Positions 29,184 through 37,788 of a stretch of DNA of 64,000 bases are shown piece by piece. The notes under the pieces were generated by a model. It was given only the letters and a program-made list of their open reading frames with translations, was not told where the DNA came from and searched no databases. The stretch's first letter is position 1; each line of letters starts with the position of its first letter. Origin of the DNA: Vairimorpha ceranae (Eukaryota > Microsporidia > Nosematidae); contig NW_020169300.1 in NCBI RefSeq assembly GCF_000988165.1, positions 62,001 to 126,000 on the forward strand, read 5' to 3'. Both the position numbers and the translations under genes were made by a program.

Positions 29184-29217
29184 ATGTAAACATACTTTGT
29201 TTGTTTAAACAAACAAA
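29184..29217. promoter_or_regulatory. Forkhead-type site and 22-bp perfect palindrome upstream of the forkhead gene
   Basis: TGTAAACA (29185-29192) is followed by a perfect 22-base palindrome at 29196-29217 whose half is TTTGTTTGTTT. Each arm contains TGTTT/AAACA, the forkhead core. Another TGTAAACAAAG begins at 29146, at the start codon. The forkhead gene is transcribed away from this site, so autoregulation is a natural inference. The actin gene ends 67 bases to the right. Confidence 0.65.
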
Positions 29218-29283
29218 CTTTATATTCTAAATAATAAAATAAAAAAAAATTGCATAAAATATAGATAATAATTAATACTTTAA

Positions 29284-30411
29284 TTAAAAGCATTTTCTGT
29301 TGACAATAGGTGGTCCATATTCTTGATAATCTTGTTTAGATACCCACATTTCTTGGAATGTTGAAAGTGAAGCAACAATTGATCCACCAATCCATACACT
29401 GTATTTTCTTTCAGCAGGTGTTACAACATTAATTTTAACTGAGCTTGGTGCCAAGTTTCTGATTTCCCTATCTAATCTAACATTAATACCTGGGAACAAA
29501 GTTGTTCCTCCACTTAACACAATATTAGCATATAAATCTTTTCTAATATCCACATCACAGGCTTTGATAGAATCAAAGATAGTAGCATGAATACTTGTTA
29601 ATTCTAAACCTCTTAAGTGTGGTTTAAACAATAATTCTGGTGCTCTAAACCTTTCATTTCCAATAGAAATAATTTGCCCATCAGGCATTTCGTAATTTTT
29701 AGTAATACTAGAAAGAAGGCTATTATTCTTAACATCCTCTTCATAATCAGCAGACACATAACATAATTTTTCTTTAATATCTCTTACAATTTCTTTTTCA
29801 GCAGTAGTACTAAAGCTATTTCCACTCTCTGTTAAAATAACTTGTAAGTACTCAGTCAAATCTCTACCAGCCAAATTAAGCCTTCTTATTGCCATAGGTA
29901 ATGAATATCCTTCATAAATTGGAACCACATGGGAGACACCATCACCAGAGTCAAATACAATACCGGTAGTTCTTCCACTAGCGTAAAGAGATAAAACAGC
30001 TTGAATAGAAATATAGAAATGAGGGGCATTAAAAGTTTCAAACATAACCTGAGCCATTTTTTCTTTATTAGCAGTAGGATTTAATGGTGCCTCAGTCAAT
30101 AAAATTGGGTGTTCCTCTGGTGAAACCCTTAATTCATTATAAAAAGTGTGATGCCAGATCTTTTCCATATCACCCCAGTTTGTAACAATACCATGACTAA
30201 TAGGATATTGAAGTTCTAGTACTCCTCTTTTAGATTGTGCCTCATCTCCTACATAAGCATCTTTTTGACCCATACCTACCATTACACCCTTGTGTCTTGG
30301 TACACCAACAATACTTGGAAATACGGCTCTAGGAGCATCATCCCCAGCAAATCCTGCTTTTACGATACCTGAACCATTGTCAACAACAAGAGCTTGAGTA
30401 ATTTTTTCCAT
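29284..30411 (-). CDS. ACT1: Actin
   Basis: A full-length 375-residue actin. Landmarks: [20 protein letters not shown] (11-30), [57 protein letters not shown], and the terminus RKCF. The second-phosphate loop reads FDSGDGVSH, as in other actins. The ATG follows TTTTACCCCCCAAT, the longest C run at any start here. Codon use is GC-richer than in its neighbours, as expected for a highly expressed gene. Role: cytoskeleton and sporoplasm development. Confidence 0.99.
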   Translation of the reverse strand: MEKITQALVVDNGSGIVKAGFAGDDAPRAVFPSIVGVPRHKGVMVGMGQKDAYVGDEAQSKRGVLELQYPISHGIVTNWGDMEKIWHHTFYNELRVSPEEHPILLTEAPLNPTANKEKMAQVMFETFNAPHFYISIQAVLSLYASGRTTGIVFDSGDGVSHVVPIYEGYSLPMAIRRLNLAGRDLTEYLQVILTESGNSFSTTAEKEIVRDIKEKLCYVSADYEEDVKNNSLLSSITKNYEMPDGQIISIGNERFRAPELLFKPHLRGLELTSIHATIFDSIKACDVDIRKDLYANIVLSGGTTLFPGINVRLDREIRNLAPSSVKINVVTPAERKYSVWIGGSIVASLSTFQEMWVSKQDYQEYGPPIVNRKCF

Positions 30412-31384
30412 ATTGGGGGGTAAAAAAAAATTCTTTTTTATTCATAAATTTAAAACAATTAAAAAATGAGAGGGAAAATATAAAAACAATATTTAATTAA
30501 AAAATATTTTCTTTTTCTTTATTATAAATGTTTTTAAAGTTAAATTATAAATTTATGATTTTACATGTATTTATAATTTATTTTTTAAATATTAAACTTC
30601 CATGTCAAAAGACTTACCACTTACACATATAAAGATAACTATAAATTTATAACAAAGATAGAAAGAGATATTAAATATTTATACTATATCTAGAGCCATT
30701 TATAGCTACAAATATCAAAGTAAATTCTTTTCACAGTTCATTAATGATTGAAAGATTTCTTCTTAATATTAAGTTGATAACTGACTAGTATATGCTGGTA
30801 ACATTTAAGAATGTATTCAAATTTAAATTTATAATTTTTGTTAATTGATAATTTTAATTGTATTTTATCTAGAATATTGAATTAAAAATTAAAATAAAGA
30901 GCATTTTTACATCTAACTAGTGAATAGTGTTATATCTTAAGATGTATAATGTTAGATAATTAACAAGCATAGACTATATGATCTTAAATTATAATTATAT
31001 TTATAATAGTAGAAATTAAAGCGTTACAATATATTAAGAGACAAATACATGCACTATAAAAATATTCTACATCAGTTTTGTAAAATATAATAATTGTTGA
31101 GATAACAAGGCATATTCTATTAACATATGTTTAAATTTTTGTTTAAAAGTTTATTGAAATAACATTTGAATAGTAAAAATAGAGGTAAAGACGCAACAAC
31201 ATAAAGTAAATAAATAGTTTTTTTTTAATAACCTGACACAAATGTAACAAAGAGTTTACTGGCAGTGTTTATTATTTCTTTTATATTAATATAATATACA
31301 AACATTTTTTTTGCTTTGTTTTGTTTATATATAATCATACAAACATAGTTAAATTTAAATAAATTTTAGATAATAAACAAATAA
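30412..31384. other. Nearly 1-kb intergenic desert
   Basis: Holds the actin promoter (minus) and the 5' flank of a motif-family gene (plus). No coding frame or repeat seen. AATAAACAAATAA lies directly before the ATG at 31385. Confidence 0.5.
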
Positions 31385-31885
31385 ATGAAATTTATCTTAT
31401 GTTTAAGTTTAATTTACTGTTCTTCACCGCTTCAAACACCAATTTTTAAAAAGAAAAATAACAAATTCACAGCAGAATTACCTTTTTCGAGAGGTGTAGA
31501 TGTAAAAAGCTATGAGATTATGGTAGGAAGCTTATCTGCAAAAGAAACAGATTTTACTACGTTGGATAAGAAAAGAGATCAGCACGGGATACGTGAAAGT
31601 ATTAAAGTACGATTAGATGCTATAAAAAATAAAGATGATTCCCATTTATATGCTATAAGTGTAGAAGAGTTAATAGGTAAAAAAAGTAAGAAGTGGTATT
31701 CAGAAACATTTAGATTTGATTCTAGAAAGAAGCAGTGGGTATTATCGCGTACATATGAAGAAGATCCTTGGTATATTAAACATAAAATGTATGTTATAGG
31801 TGCATCAAGTGTATGTGCTGTAGGATTAGTAGGATTTATACTTGCTAGCTATCTTAAAAAAAAGAATGAAGAGAGTGATTTGTAA
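31385..31885 (+). CDS. Type I membrane protein, PFxY-motif family member 5
   Basis: 166 residues. Signal peptide MKFILCLSLIYCSSP, a basic ectodomain, the motif LYAISVEELIGKKSKKW / SETFRFDSRKKQWVLSR (Phe-x-Phe here instead of Phe-x-Tyr), then EEDPWYIKH, a membrane helix (about 136-156) and a charged tail KKKNEESDL. The ATG lacks a CCC run, unlike the other four members. The arrangement motif, short acidic/aromatic spacer, membrane helix repeats that of the gene at 23842-24405. Function unknown. Confidence 0.78.
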   Translation: MKFILCLSLIYCSSPLQTPIFKKKNNKFTAELPFSRGVDVKSYEIMVGSLSAKETDFTTLDKKRDQHGIRESIKVRLDAIKNKDDSHLYAISVEELIGKKSKKWYSETFRFDSRKKQWVLSRTYEEDPWYIKHKMYVIGASSVCAVGLVGFILASYLKKKNEESDL

Positions 31886-32529
31886 ATAAAATTTAGAACT
31901 AATTTTTTTTATTTAAAAAATTTTAAAGTTATATCAATTTTAAAAATAATATTATTGCTAGTCTTATATACAAAACTTTATTAAGTTATTTGAAAAAAAT
32001 GTACATTTCTATAAATAAGAATGAATTATTTGTGTGATAAAATTAAGTGCACAATAGTAATTTAACTTGCTTATAGACTTTAAATTATAATTTAATTTGC
32101 CAAAAATTGTTAGAATTATTTAAGCTTATCTTTAGTGTAATATTTCTTTTTTTAAAAATTTACATATGAAAAAGGTTTTTTAAATGTTTTTATATTTTGG
32201 TTTAAAAATATTTAGCACTTTTTTGTAAAAAACCTTGAATTGGTGTAATTTCAATACAATTAAAAAATGTAAATAATACAAATACATATTTCAACTATTA
32301 AATATATAGTACATTCATATATTGCATAGCTGATGATATTTGACAATAAATACAAATTTTATTGGTTCACATAATGACGCACTTTATAATGTGTTTTATA
32401 TAAGTTAAATTAATTTTCTATGAACTTTAATATAAATATTTATTCATAACAAAGATAAAATATTTTTTAAACAAAACGTTTCATCTTCTAACACCTTTTA
32501 AATAATCAAAAAATGTAAACTTACTTCAA
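31886..32529. other. Intergenic stretch
   Basis: About 640 bases of AT-rich sequence before the proline-rich secreted gene. No feature is supported. Confidence 0.5.
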
Positions 32530-33609
32530 ATGTATTTGTTTCTAAAAATTATATTACTATTCTACAGCAGAGTATATACATTTACAGGCACCAATTTACA
32601 GTTCAATAATAGCATGTTAAACGCACTTTGTTCAGATAATCAGCCTAAAGACCCTATTAATTGTCAGCCAAATTTTAATACACAGATTGAAAATCCTAAT
32701 ATATTTCCAATGCCCTCCAATAGGCCCATAATACACCAAGAAAACTGTGAACCCAACCTTATTAATCCACCAACTATGCCTATTTTATCGCCAGGTATTA
32801 ATACGGCATCTATCTGTAATCCCCATGTCGCTTCTAATATTGCTCATCCCTCAGTATCGACGAATATATTACAACCACCACTGATACCTAACCATTCATA
32901 TCCTATAATTCCTCCAATTCCTCTACCCTCAACATATCCATCTATATCTTCTACAGTACCATATTCATCTATATCTTCTCCTACGCCTTATAAATCTAGT
33001 AATTTCATGTATCCATCAGTACCTAATACACATTTAAGCACTGCACCATCGTTTATACAAAACCAAACACCTCGAGTTCATTCAGAAATAACGTTATCGA
33101 ATATTCCACTAGAAAATATTATAAACAATGGTATACCTACAGGACAGAGACTCTCAACTGTACTTAACGAAAATCCTATAGCAAAAACACAATTAATAAA
33201 CTTCTTAGAATATAATGGTGTACCACCACCATGGGATCAACTTTTAGATTTCGAAACAACCCAACACCACCAACTTCCCGATCCAGACAATTTATTCAGG
33301 AAGATTCGTAAACAGCTTCTAACATTTGATAATGTTAGAACGTGTATAGTCGAAGCACTTGTAGTTATTGAAAAGTATATCAACAGAGGTAAGGCGTATT
33401 TGGCAGAAGATCTAAAAGATCTTTGCCGTGATAAAACGCTTCTAAAAAATATTTTGAAAAGATTACGTACCAAACCGGCTTATGAATTTAGAAGTGAACT
33501 GTTTAAAAGATATGCTGATATAAAATGTAAGAGTCTTGCTACACAGAAATCCTTCCGTAAATTGCGAGATTGGCTATTAAAAATTAAGAGGCGGTTTGCC
33601 ACGTTATAA
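32530..33609 (+). CDS. Proline-rich secreted protein, unknown
   Basis: 359 residues. Signal peptide MYLFLKIILLFYSRVYT; a Pro/Ser/Asn/Thr-rich segment (about 40-185) with loose repeats such as YPSISS and YSSISSPTPY; then a helical, charged C-terminal domain (about 190-359) ending in a basic KIKRRFATL. Three or four cysteines lie in the first 95 residues. The layout resembles a spore-wall or polar-tube protein, but no named family is recognised. The ATG has no CCC signal. GC content is clearly higher than in the flanks. Confidence 0.8.
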   Translation: MYLFLKIILLFYSRVYTFTGTNLQFNNSMLNALCSDNQPKDPINCQPNFNTQIENPNIFPMPSNRPIIHQENCEPNLINPPTMPILSPGINTASICNPHVASNIAHPSVSTNILQPPLIPNHSYPIIPPIPLPSTYPSISSTVPYSSISSPTPYKSSNFMYPSVPNTHLSTAPSFIQNQTPRVHSEITLSNIPLENIINNGIPTGQRLSTVLNENPIAKTQLINFLEYNGVPPPWDQLLDFETTQHHQLPDPDNLFRKIRKQLLTFDNVRTCIVEALVVIEKYINRGKAYLAEDLKDLCRDKTLLKNILKRLRTKPAYEFRSELFKRYADIKCKSLATQKSFRKLRDWLLKIKRRFATL

Positions 33610-33994
33610 TGTACAAAAATTAATTAAATTAAAAATTGTTTACAAAAATTTTGTATCTACAGTATACAATTTTTATTATATTTAAATTCTCTAAAAAATT
33701 GAGAATTCTTAATAAAATTAGTATTGTATTACATTATAGAAATATTTTAATGCCAGCTTTGTTTTTAATTACACAAAATTCATATATTTAATCAAACATT
33801 AATTGCTGTGTATAAATTTTTAACATAAAATTTATTTAAGATATTAATTCTTAATTTTTAGTTGCACAGTTCTGTCTTCAATATCTTTCCTTTTAACATT
33901 TATACCCACTCTTTTTCTACTTCTATAAATTTTCGCAACATAAATACTGACTCTTTTAACATCTAAATACTATTTAAAATTTTTACCCTGTTGT
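33610..33994. other. Intergenic stretch
   Basis: About 385 bases between two plus-strand genes. Nothing identified. Confidence 0.5.
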
Positions 33995-34417
33995 ATGACA
34001 AAAAAAGAATACGAATTTATTAAAGATCAATCTTCTAATAAATATTCTCCTATTGCAGAAAGTTATGCTAAGCTTATTAGAAACATAAGGGAATTAAAAT
34101 CTACAAGAGATTCTATTATTAATAGACATTTTTATGAACTGTATCATTATAATATTGACGAATTGGAAGATAGAGATGTAAGAATTAAAAGATTGATAGG
34201 CAAGTCTACTTCGTATCCTAACTCTTTTTTAGCTAGCAGTCTGGGATTTAACAGAACTACATGGGTGAAAAAATATGAGGAAATTTTAGGAAAATTTGAT
34301 CTTGGAAAGAAGCCTAAGTATCTTACAATGAGAAATATGATGTTATTTGAGAAGCTTAAACTTCTTGTGATCAAATATTTTAACTCTAAAAAAAAAGATA
34401 AAAAATTAATGTTTTGA
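33995..34417 (+). CDS. Hypothetical basic protein
   Basis: 140 residues, rich in Lys/Arg/Tyr, mainly helical. No signal peptide or membrane helix. The segment from SFLASSLGFNRTTWVKKYEE looks like a helix-turn-helix and is the least biased part. It ends with a basic tail (SKKKDKKL). The ATG follows TTTTACCCTGTTGT. A nucleic-acid-binding role would fit the charge but is not shown. Confidence 0.7.
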   Translation: MTKKEYEFIKDQSSNKYSPIAESYAKLIRNIRELKSTRDSIINRHFYELYHYNIDELEDRDVRIKRLIGKSTSYPNSFLASSLGFNRTTWVKKYEEILGKFDLGKKPKYLTMRNMMLFEKLKLLVIKYFNSKKKDKKLMF

Positions 34418-34586
34418 ATGTAAATTATTACAAAAAATATTTTACAGTGTTTCAAGTGATTATAACACAAGTAGCTATAAATTTTTGTATAAGTTATCTT
34501 AGTATTTTAATATTATTCTTGTAAAATTTTTTCATTGTTTATTTTTGAAAATCTTACTGAGCAGAAAGTACACCCTTGTTTTTGTA

Positions 34587-35402
34587 ATGAATAAGAAAAA
34601 AGACTTACTGTATCAAGAAATAACAGAAACATGCTCTAACAGTATTAAAGATAGTAATAAAAAAATATATCTAGAAAAAATTTTAAAATATCTTACGGAT
34701 TCCGCTTCCCCATTATACATATGGGAACAAAATGGGATTCCTATACTTATTTTACAGGAACTAATAGAACCTTATACAAGTTTACAATCATTTACTAAAG
34801 AAATATCTGATAATCTCAGTACTGTACTACAAATATTGTATTATCTCGTACAAAATAATGAAATAAAAAAAGCCGTTGTGGATGCAAGATTCCATTTTTA
34901 CTTATTTCGATATGTGACAATTTACGATATAGCAATCGTATACGAAACGCCACGAATTTGGGTGTTAAAAACATTTCGCGAGCTCGTTACTGACCAGTAC
35001 GTACAGTCACAAGTGAAAAATACGGAAATGGTACCAATTTTACTAAAAAATATTGATTTGGGATCTAATGATGTAAAATTATTAAGTATGGAAACCTTTT
35101 ACAACTTAATTAGTGGTGATGAAGGATTGAAATTTGTAACACAAACATTTGACAGATTTAGTGCTATTAACCAAGTTTTTAATTCTATAAGTAGAACTGT
35201 ATGTAAAAGCAAGACTTATTCTATCATCAAGTTAATATTACAGGTGTACATAAGATTATGTAGTAAACCACATATAAAACAGGCAGTTGCCAATAAACTT
35301 CCGGAAAATGTTATAAGTGAAGAAATGAAATGTATTGTAGAAGATAATAAAGAGTGTAAAGAATTGTATGAGAAACTAGTGTCATTGATAAATAAAAATT
35401 AA
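34587..35402 (+). CDS. CAF40: CCR4-NOT complex subunit Caf40/Rcd1 (CNOT9)
   Basis: 271 residues from the ATG at 34587; CACCCTTGTTTTTGTA precedes it, and the longer frame begins on TTG. Caf40 is the armadillo-repeat subunit of the CCR4-NOT deadenylase and binds mRNA-decay factors. Signatures: LYIWEQNGIPILILQELIEPY (compare [20 protein letters not shown] in the family), DARFHFYLFRYV, ETPRIWVLKTFRELV, EMVPILLKNIDLGS, GLKFVTQTFDRFSAI, and YIRLCSKPHIKQAVANKLP, in family order. Human CNOT9 is 299 residues, so it is nearly full length. Confidence 0.9.
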   Translation: MNKKKDLLYQEITETCSNSIKDSNKKIYLEKILKYLTDSASPLYIWEQNGIPILILQELIEPYTSLQSFTKEISDNLSTVLQILYYLVQNNEIKKAVVDARFHFYLFRYVTIYDIAIVYETPRIWVLKTFRELVTDQYVQSQVKNTEMVPILLKNIDLGSNDVKLLSMETFYNLISGDEGLKFVTQTFDRFSAINQVFNSISRTVCKSKTYSIIKLILQVYIRLCSKPHIKQAVANKLPENVISEEMKCIVEDNKECKELYEKLVSLINKN

Positions 35403-35607
35403 TAAATTTAATTGATGTATAGAAGTAATATGAAATTTAAATGCAAATTTTTTAATATTAAAATTTTTATTTTTTAAAAACGACATTTTAGTACAAACAT
35501 ATTTAAAATAAAATTTTATTTGTATGTAACATTGTAAGATTACTATAAAACTAAGTGTATAATATAAATCACATTTAAATATATTTTTTTTATTTTTTAC
35601 CGTTAAA

Positions 35608-36477
35608 ATGAATTTTGAAATTTCGAAATATACGAAAGAAGCAGACGAGGAAGAAAAAAGAATACGAAAAAAATATGCCGCATCTCGTAATATTTTGAAT
35701 ATATACACTTTAGAGCAGTTATCTAAGGTTAGTAATGTTGACTTATATTTAATGATGGATCTAGATGAATATCGTACAAAAGAAATACCTGTACATGTAT
35801 TAGCTTATGTTACTAAAATAAAAAAAAGACAGTATCATCCAGACATTTCAAAAGGAGCACGAGAGGCATTTTTACTTGTAGATGTAGCTAATAAAATTTT
35901 AGGAGACAAGAGATTACGATCGATTTACGACTCGTCTTATTTCCACGTAAACATCCCAGAAGATAGAATATACCAACATGAAGAGTTTAGAGATGTGTTT
36001 GGTAAAATATTTAGTGAATACGCACGATTTACGACTGGTGCGCCGACATTAGACGATGATGCAACTAAATTTTACGATTTTTGGAAAAATTACAAATCTA
36101 CACGAATTTACATACCGATAGACGAGTATATAAATCTCAGTGCAGAAGATAGACTTAATTATACACGACAAAATGCAGATAAACTTGCTAAATTAAAAAA
36201 TGAAGATATAAAAAAACTGAAAGAAATACTGGCTATTTGTTATAAAAGAGATCCGAGAATTAAATCTATAAGTGACCAATTGAGAGATCTGAAATTAGAA
36301 AAAGAAAATGAATGGTCTCCTGTAGAGGTCAGTACACTTAAAAGATTAATAAGTTTATTTGGGAAAACGAAAAAAAATAAATGGGAAATTATAACTGATA
36401 AATTAGTAAATAGTACTAAAATAAAGAGAAGCGTAAAAGATGTTATAAAAAAAAGTGAAGAACTGAACAAAAAATAA
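35608..36477 (+). CDS. ZUO1: Zuotin-type J-domain cochaperone
   Basis: 289 residues. Zuotin forms the ribosome-associated complex and stimulates Ssb-type Hsp70 on nascent chains. The J domain (about 50-115) keeps HPD in KRQYHPDISKGAREAF and continues LVDVANKILGDKRLRSIYDS. The zuotin homology domain follows (FRDVFGKIFSEYARF, FYDFWKNYKSTR). A single SANT/Myb repeat closes the protein (EWSPVEVSTLKRLISLFGKT). Yeast Zuo1 has 433 residues. The charged ribosome-binding region between them is shortened. Start ATG at 35608 preceded by TTTACCGTTAAA (only CC). Confidence 0.9.
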   Translation: MNFEISKYTKEADEEEKRIRKKYAASRNILNIYTLEQLSKVSNVDLYLMMDLDEYRTKEIPVHVLAYVTKIKKRQYHPDISKGAREAFLLVDVANKILGDKRLRSIYDSSYFHVNIPEDRIYQHEEFRDVFGKIFSEYARFTTGAPTLDDDATKFYDFWKNYKSTRIYIPIDEYINLSAEDRLNYTRQNADKLAKLKNEDIKKLKEILAICYKRDPRIKSISDQLRDLKLEKENEWSPVEVSTLKRLISLFGKTKKNKWEIITDKLVNSTKIKRSVKDVIKKSEELNKK

Positions 36478-36506
36478 AGAATTTAATTTACTAATTTTTT
36501 TACAAT

Positions 36507-36971
36507 CTAATGTGCTTTAAATAAATATGACTTAGGATGTCCATATTCACAAGTAGGCCCTTTGATACAAAATCCTAGGTAATAATTGTAACACATCTTC
36601 TTACGCACATGTCTATTCTTACATTGTGATCCATGTCTACAGAATCCTCTGTTGTACCATGCACATTCCTTTCTTTTAACAACTGAATGAAGATAGAAAC
36701 ATTCTGGATTTGTACATTCACCAAGCTTACTAAAAAAATAACATTGTGGCATTTTCTTAAGATCATATTCGTGTATAAATTCGCATTTCTTCCCTTTCTT
36801 ACACAACCCTCTAAGCCAATGCTTACATATTACAGCTGTAGAAAGTTTAATGTGCTGTTTGTCACAATCAGGATTATAACACTGATTTGTCTGATACAAG
36901 TCACAATAAATATCTTCTTCTTCTTTAAAGCCTAGTTCATTTTCAAGATAATCTTCAAAATCAAATCTCAT
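36507..36971 (-). CDS. YTH1: CPSF30/Yth1, polyadenylation factor with five CCCH zinc fingers
   Basis: 154 residues from the ATG at 36971, preceded by TGCCCTTAAAAATA; an ATG five codons further upstream (36986) is also in frame. CPSF30 reads the AAUAAA signal as part of the cleavage/polyadenylation factor. Five CCCH fingers are seen in a row: CDLYQTNQCYNPDCDKQH, CKHWLRGLCKKGKKCEFIH, CYFFSKLGECTNPECFYLH, CAWYNRGFCRHGSQCKNRH and CYNYYLGFCIKGPTCEYGH. The RNA-binding aromatic residues (HW, FF, WY, YY) are present. No zinc knuckle follows. Yeast Yth1 is 208 residues. Confidence 0.95.
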   Translation of the reverse strand: MRFDFEDYLENELGFKEEEDIYCDLYQTNQCYNPDCDKQHIKLSTAVICKHWLRGLCKKGKKCEFIHEYDLKKMPQCYFFSKLGECTNPECFYLHSVVKRKECAWYNRGFCRHGSQCKNRHVRKKMCYNYYLGFCIKGPTCEYGHPKSYLFKAH

Positions 36972-37030
36972 TATTTTTAAGGGCATTAAGATTTCTATTT
37001 AAAATTATTTTTTTGACCCCCTTATTCAGA

Positions 37031-37441
37031 ATGAACTACCTAAATTTCGTATGTTTATTTTTCATGTTAAGTTGTAGTGAATCACCACTTCTTCAGGCAG
37101 AAACTGGGTTTCAAAGATTTACTTTAATGGCAAAAAAGGCGTATTTGGATGCTGTTCAGCAAGGCAGGCATTATGTAGGACTTTTACAAGATAAATGTTT
37201 TTTGGCTAAAGATTACTTAATGGAGAAATTTAAAAATCTTAGAAAAAGAGGAGAACCAGTTTTTGTAGGTGAAAATAATGATGATAATTTTACTGAAGAA
37301 GAAATGAAGGAGATGTTTGAGAAATTATTTAAAGAGATGAAATTCGGAGCATTTAAGGAACAAAAGAATGAGGATAGTAAGATTGAAGAAGATGCAAAAG
37401 AAGAGGAAGCTCAAAATGAAGAAATTGAGAAGCCTTTATAA
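37031..37441 (+). CDS. Secreted protein with acidic C terminus
   Basis: 136 residues from the ATG at 37031, which follows GACCCCCTTATTCAGA; an upstream TTG in frame is not used. Signal peptide MNYLNFVCLFFMLSCSES. The mature chain is helical, and its last 45 residues are mostly Glu/Lys (EEEMKEMFEKLFKEM, then KIEEDAKEEEAQNEE). No membrane helix. It lies 59 bases from the divergent CPSF30 gene. Function unknown; a secreted host-interaction or lumenal protein is possible. Confidence 0.75.
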   Translation: MNYLNFVCLFFMLSCSESPLLQAETGFQRFTLMAKKAYLDAVQQGRHYVGLLQDKCFLAKDYLMEKFKNLRKRGEPVFVGENNDDNFTEEEMKEMFEKLFKEMKFGAFKEQKNEDSKIEEDAKEEEAQNEEIEKPL

Positions 37442-37772
37442 ATAAATTATTTTCTGTTTTTAACCTTTATTTGTAAGATACAAATAACATTTTACATATT
37501 TTATTTTTAATAAATTTTTTTTGTATAATTAAATAAATTGCGTGCTTTTTGAAGTTAAAATTTTAAAATTGTATTTATTTAATAAAATATAAATTTATTA
37601 AAATATTTCACACAGATTTTTCAGTAAAAACTTTATAGCAATAAATATGTTTATCATATTTTAAAGCAATAAATATGTTTATTATATTTTATAGCAGCAA
37701 ATATGTTTATTATATTTTATAGCACCAAACATGTTTATTATATTTTATAGCAAAAAAAGTTTATTACACATT
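37442..37772. other. Convergent intergenic region
   Basis: Lies between the stops of the acidic secreted gene and the Sec7-domain gene. Its right half is the 28-bp repeat array; the left half is AT-rich without other features. Confidence 0.6.
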
Positions 37773-37788
37773 TTATAGCAATAAATAT
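37631..37788. repeat. Six-copy 28-bp tandem repeat reaching into the Sec7 gene
   Basis: AGCA anchors occur every 28 bases at 37637, 37665, 37693, 37721, 37749 and 37777. The consensus unit is AGCAATAAATATGTTTATTA followed by TATTTTAT. The copies are nearly identical except for the fifth. The last copy overlaps the stop codon and final residues (YLLL) of the minus-strand Sec7-domain gene, so the array has grown from, or into, its 3' end. Confidence 0.95.

Noticed and set aside
36972..36986. Upstream ATG for CPSF30 at 36986
   Set aside because: The CCC run lies between the two ATGs, so the second is preferred; the first remains possible and adds five residues.
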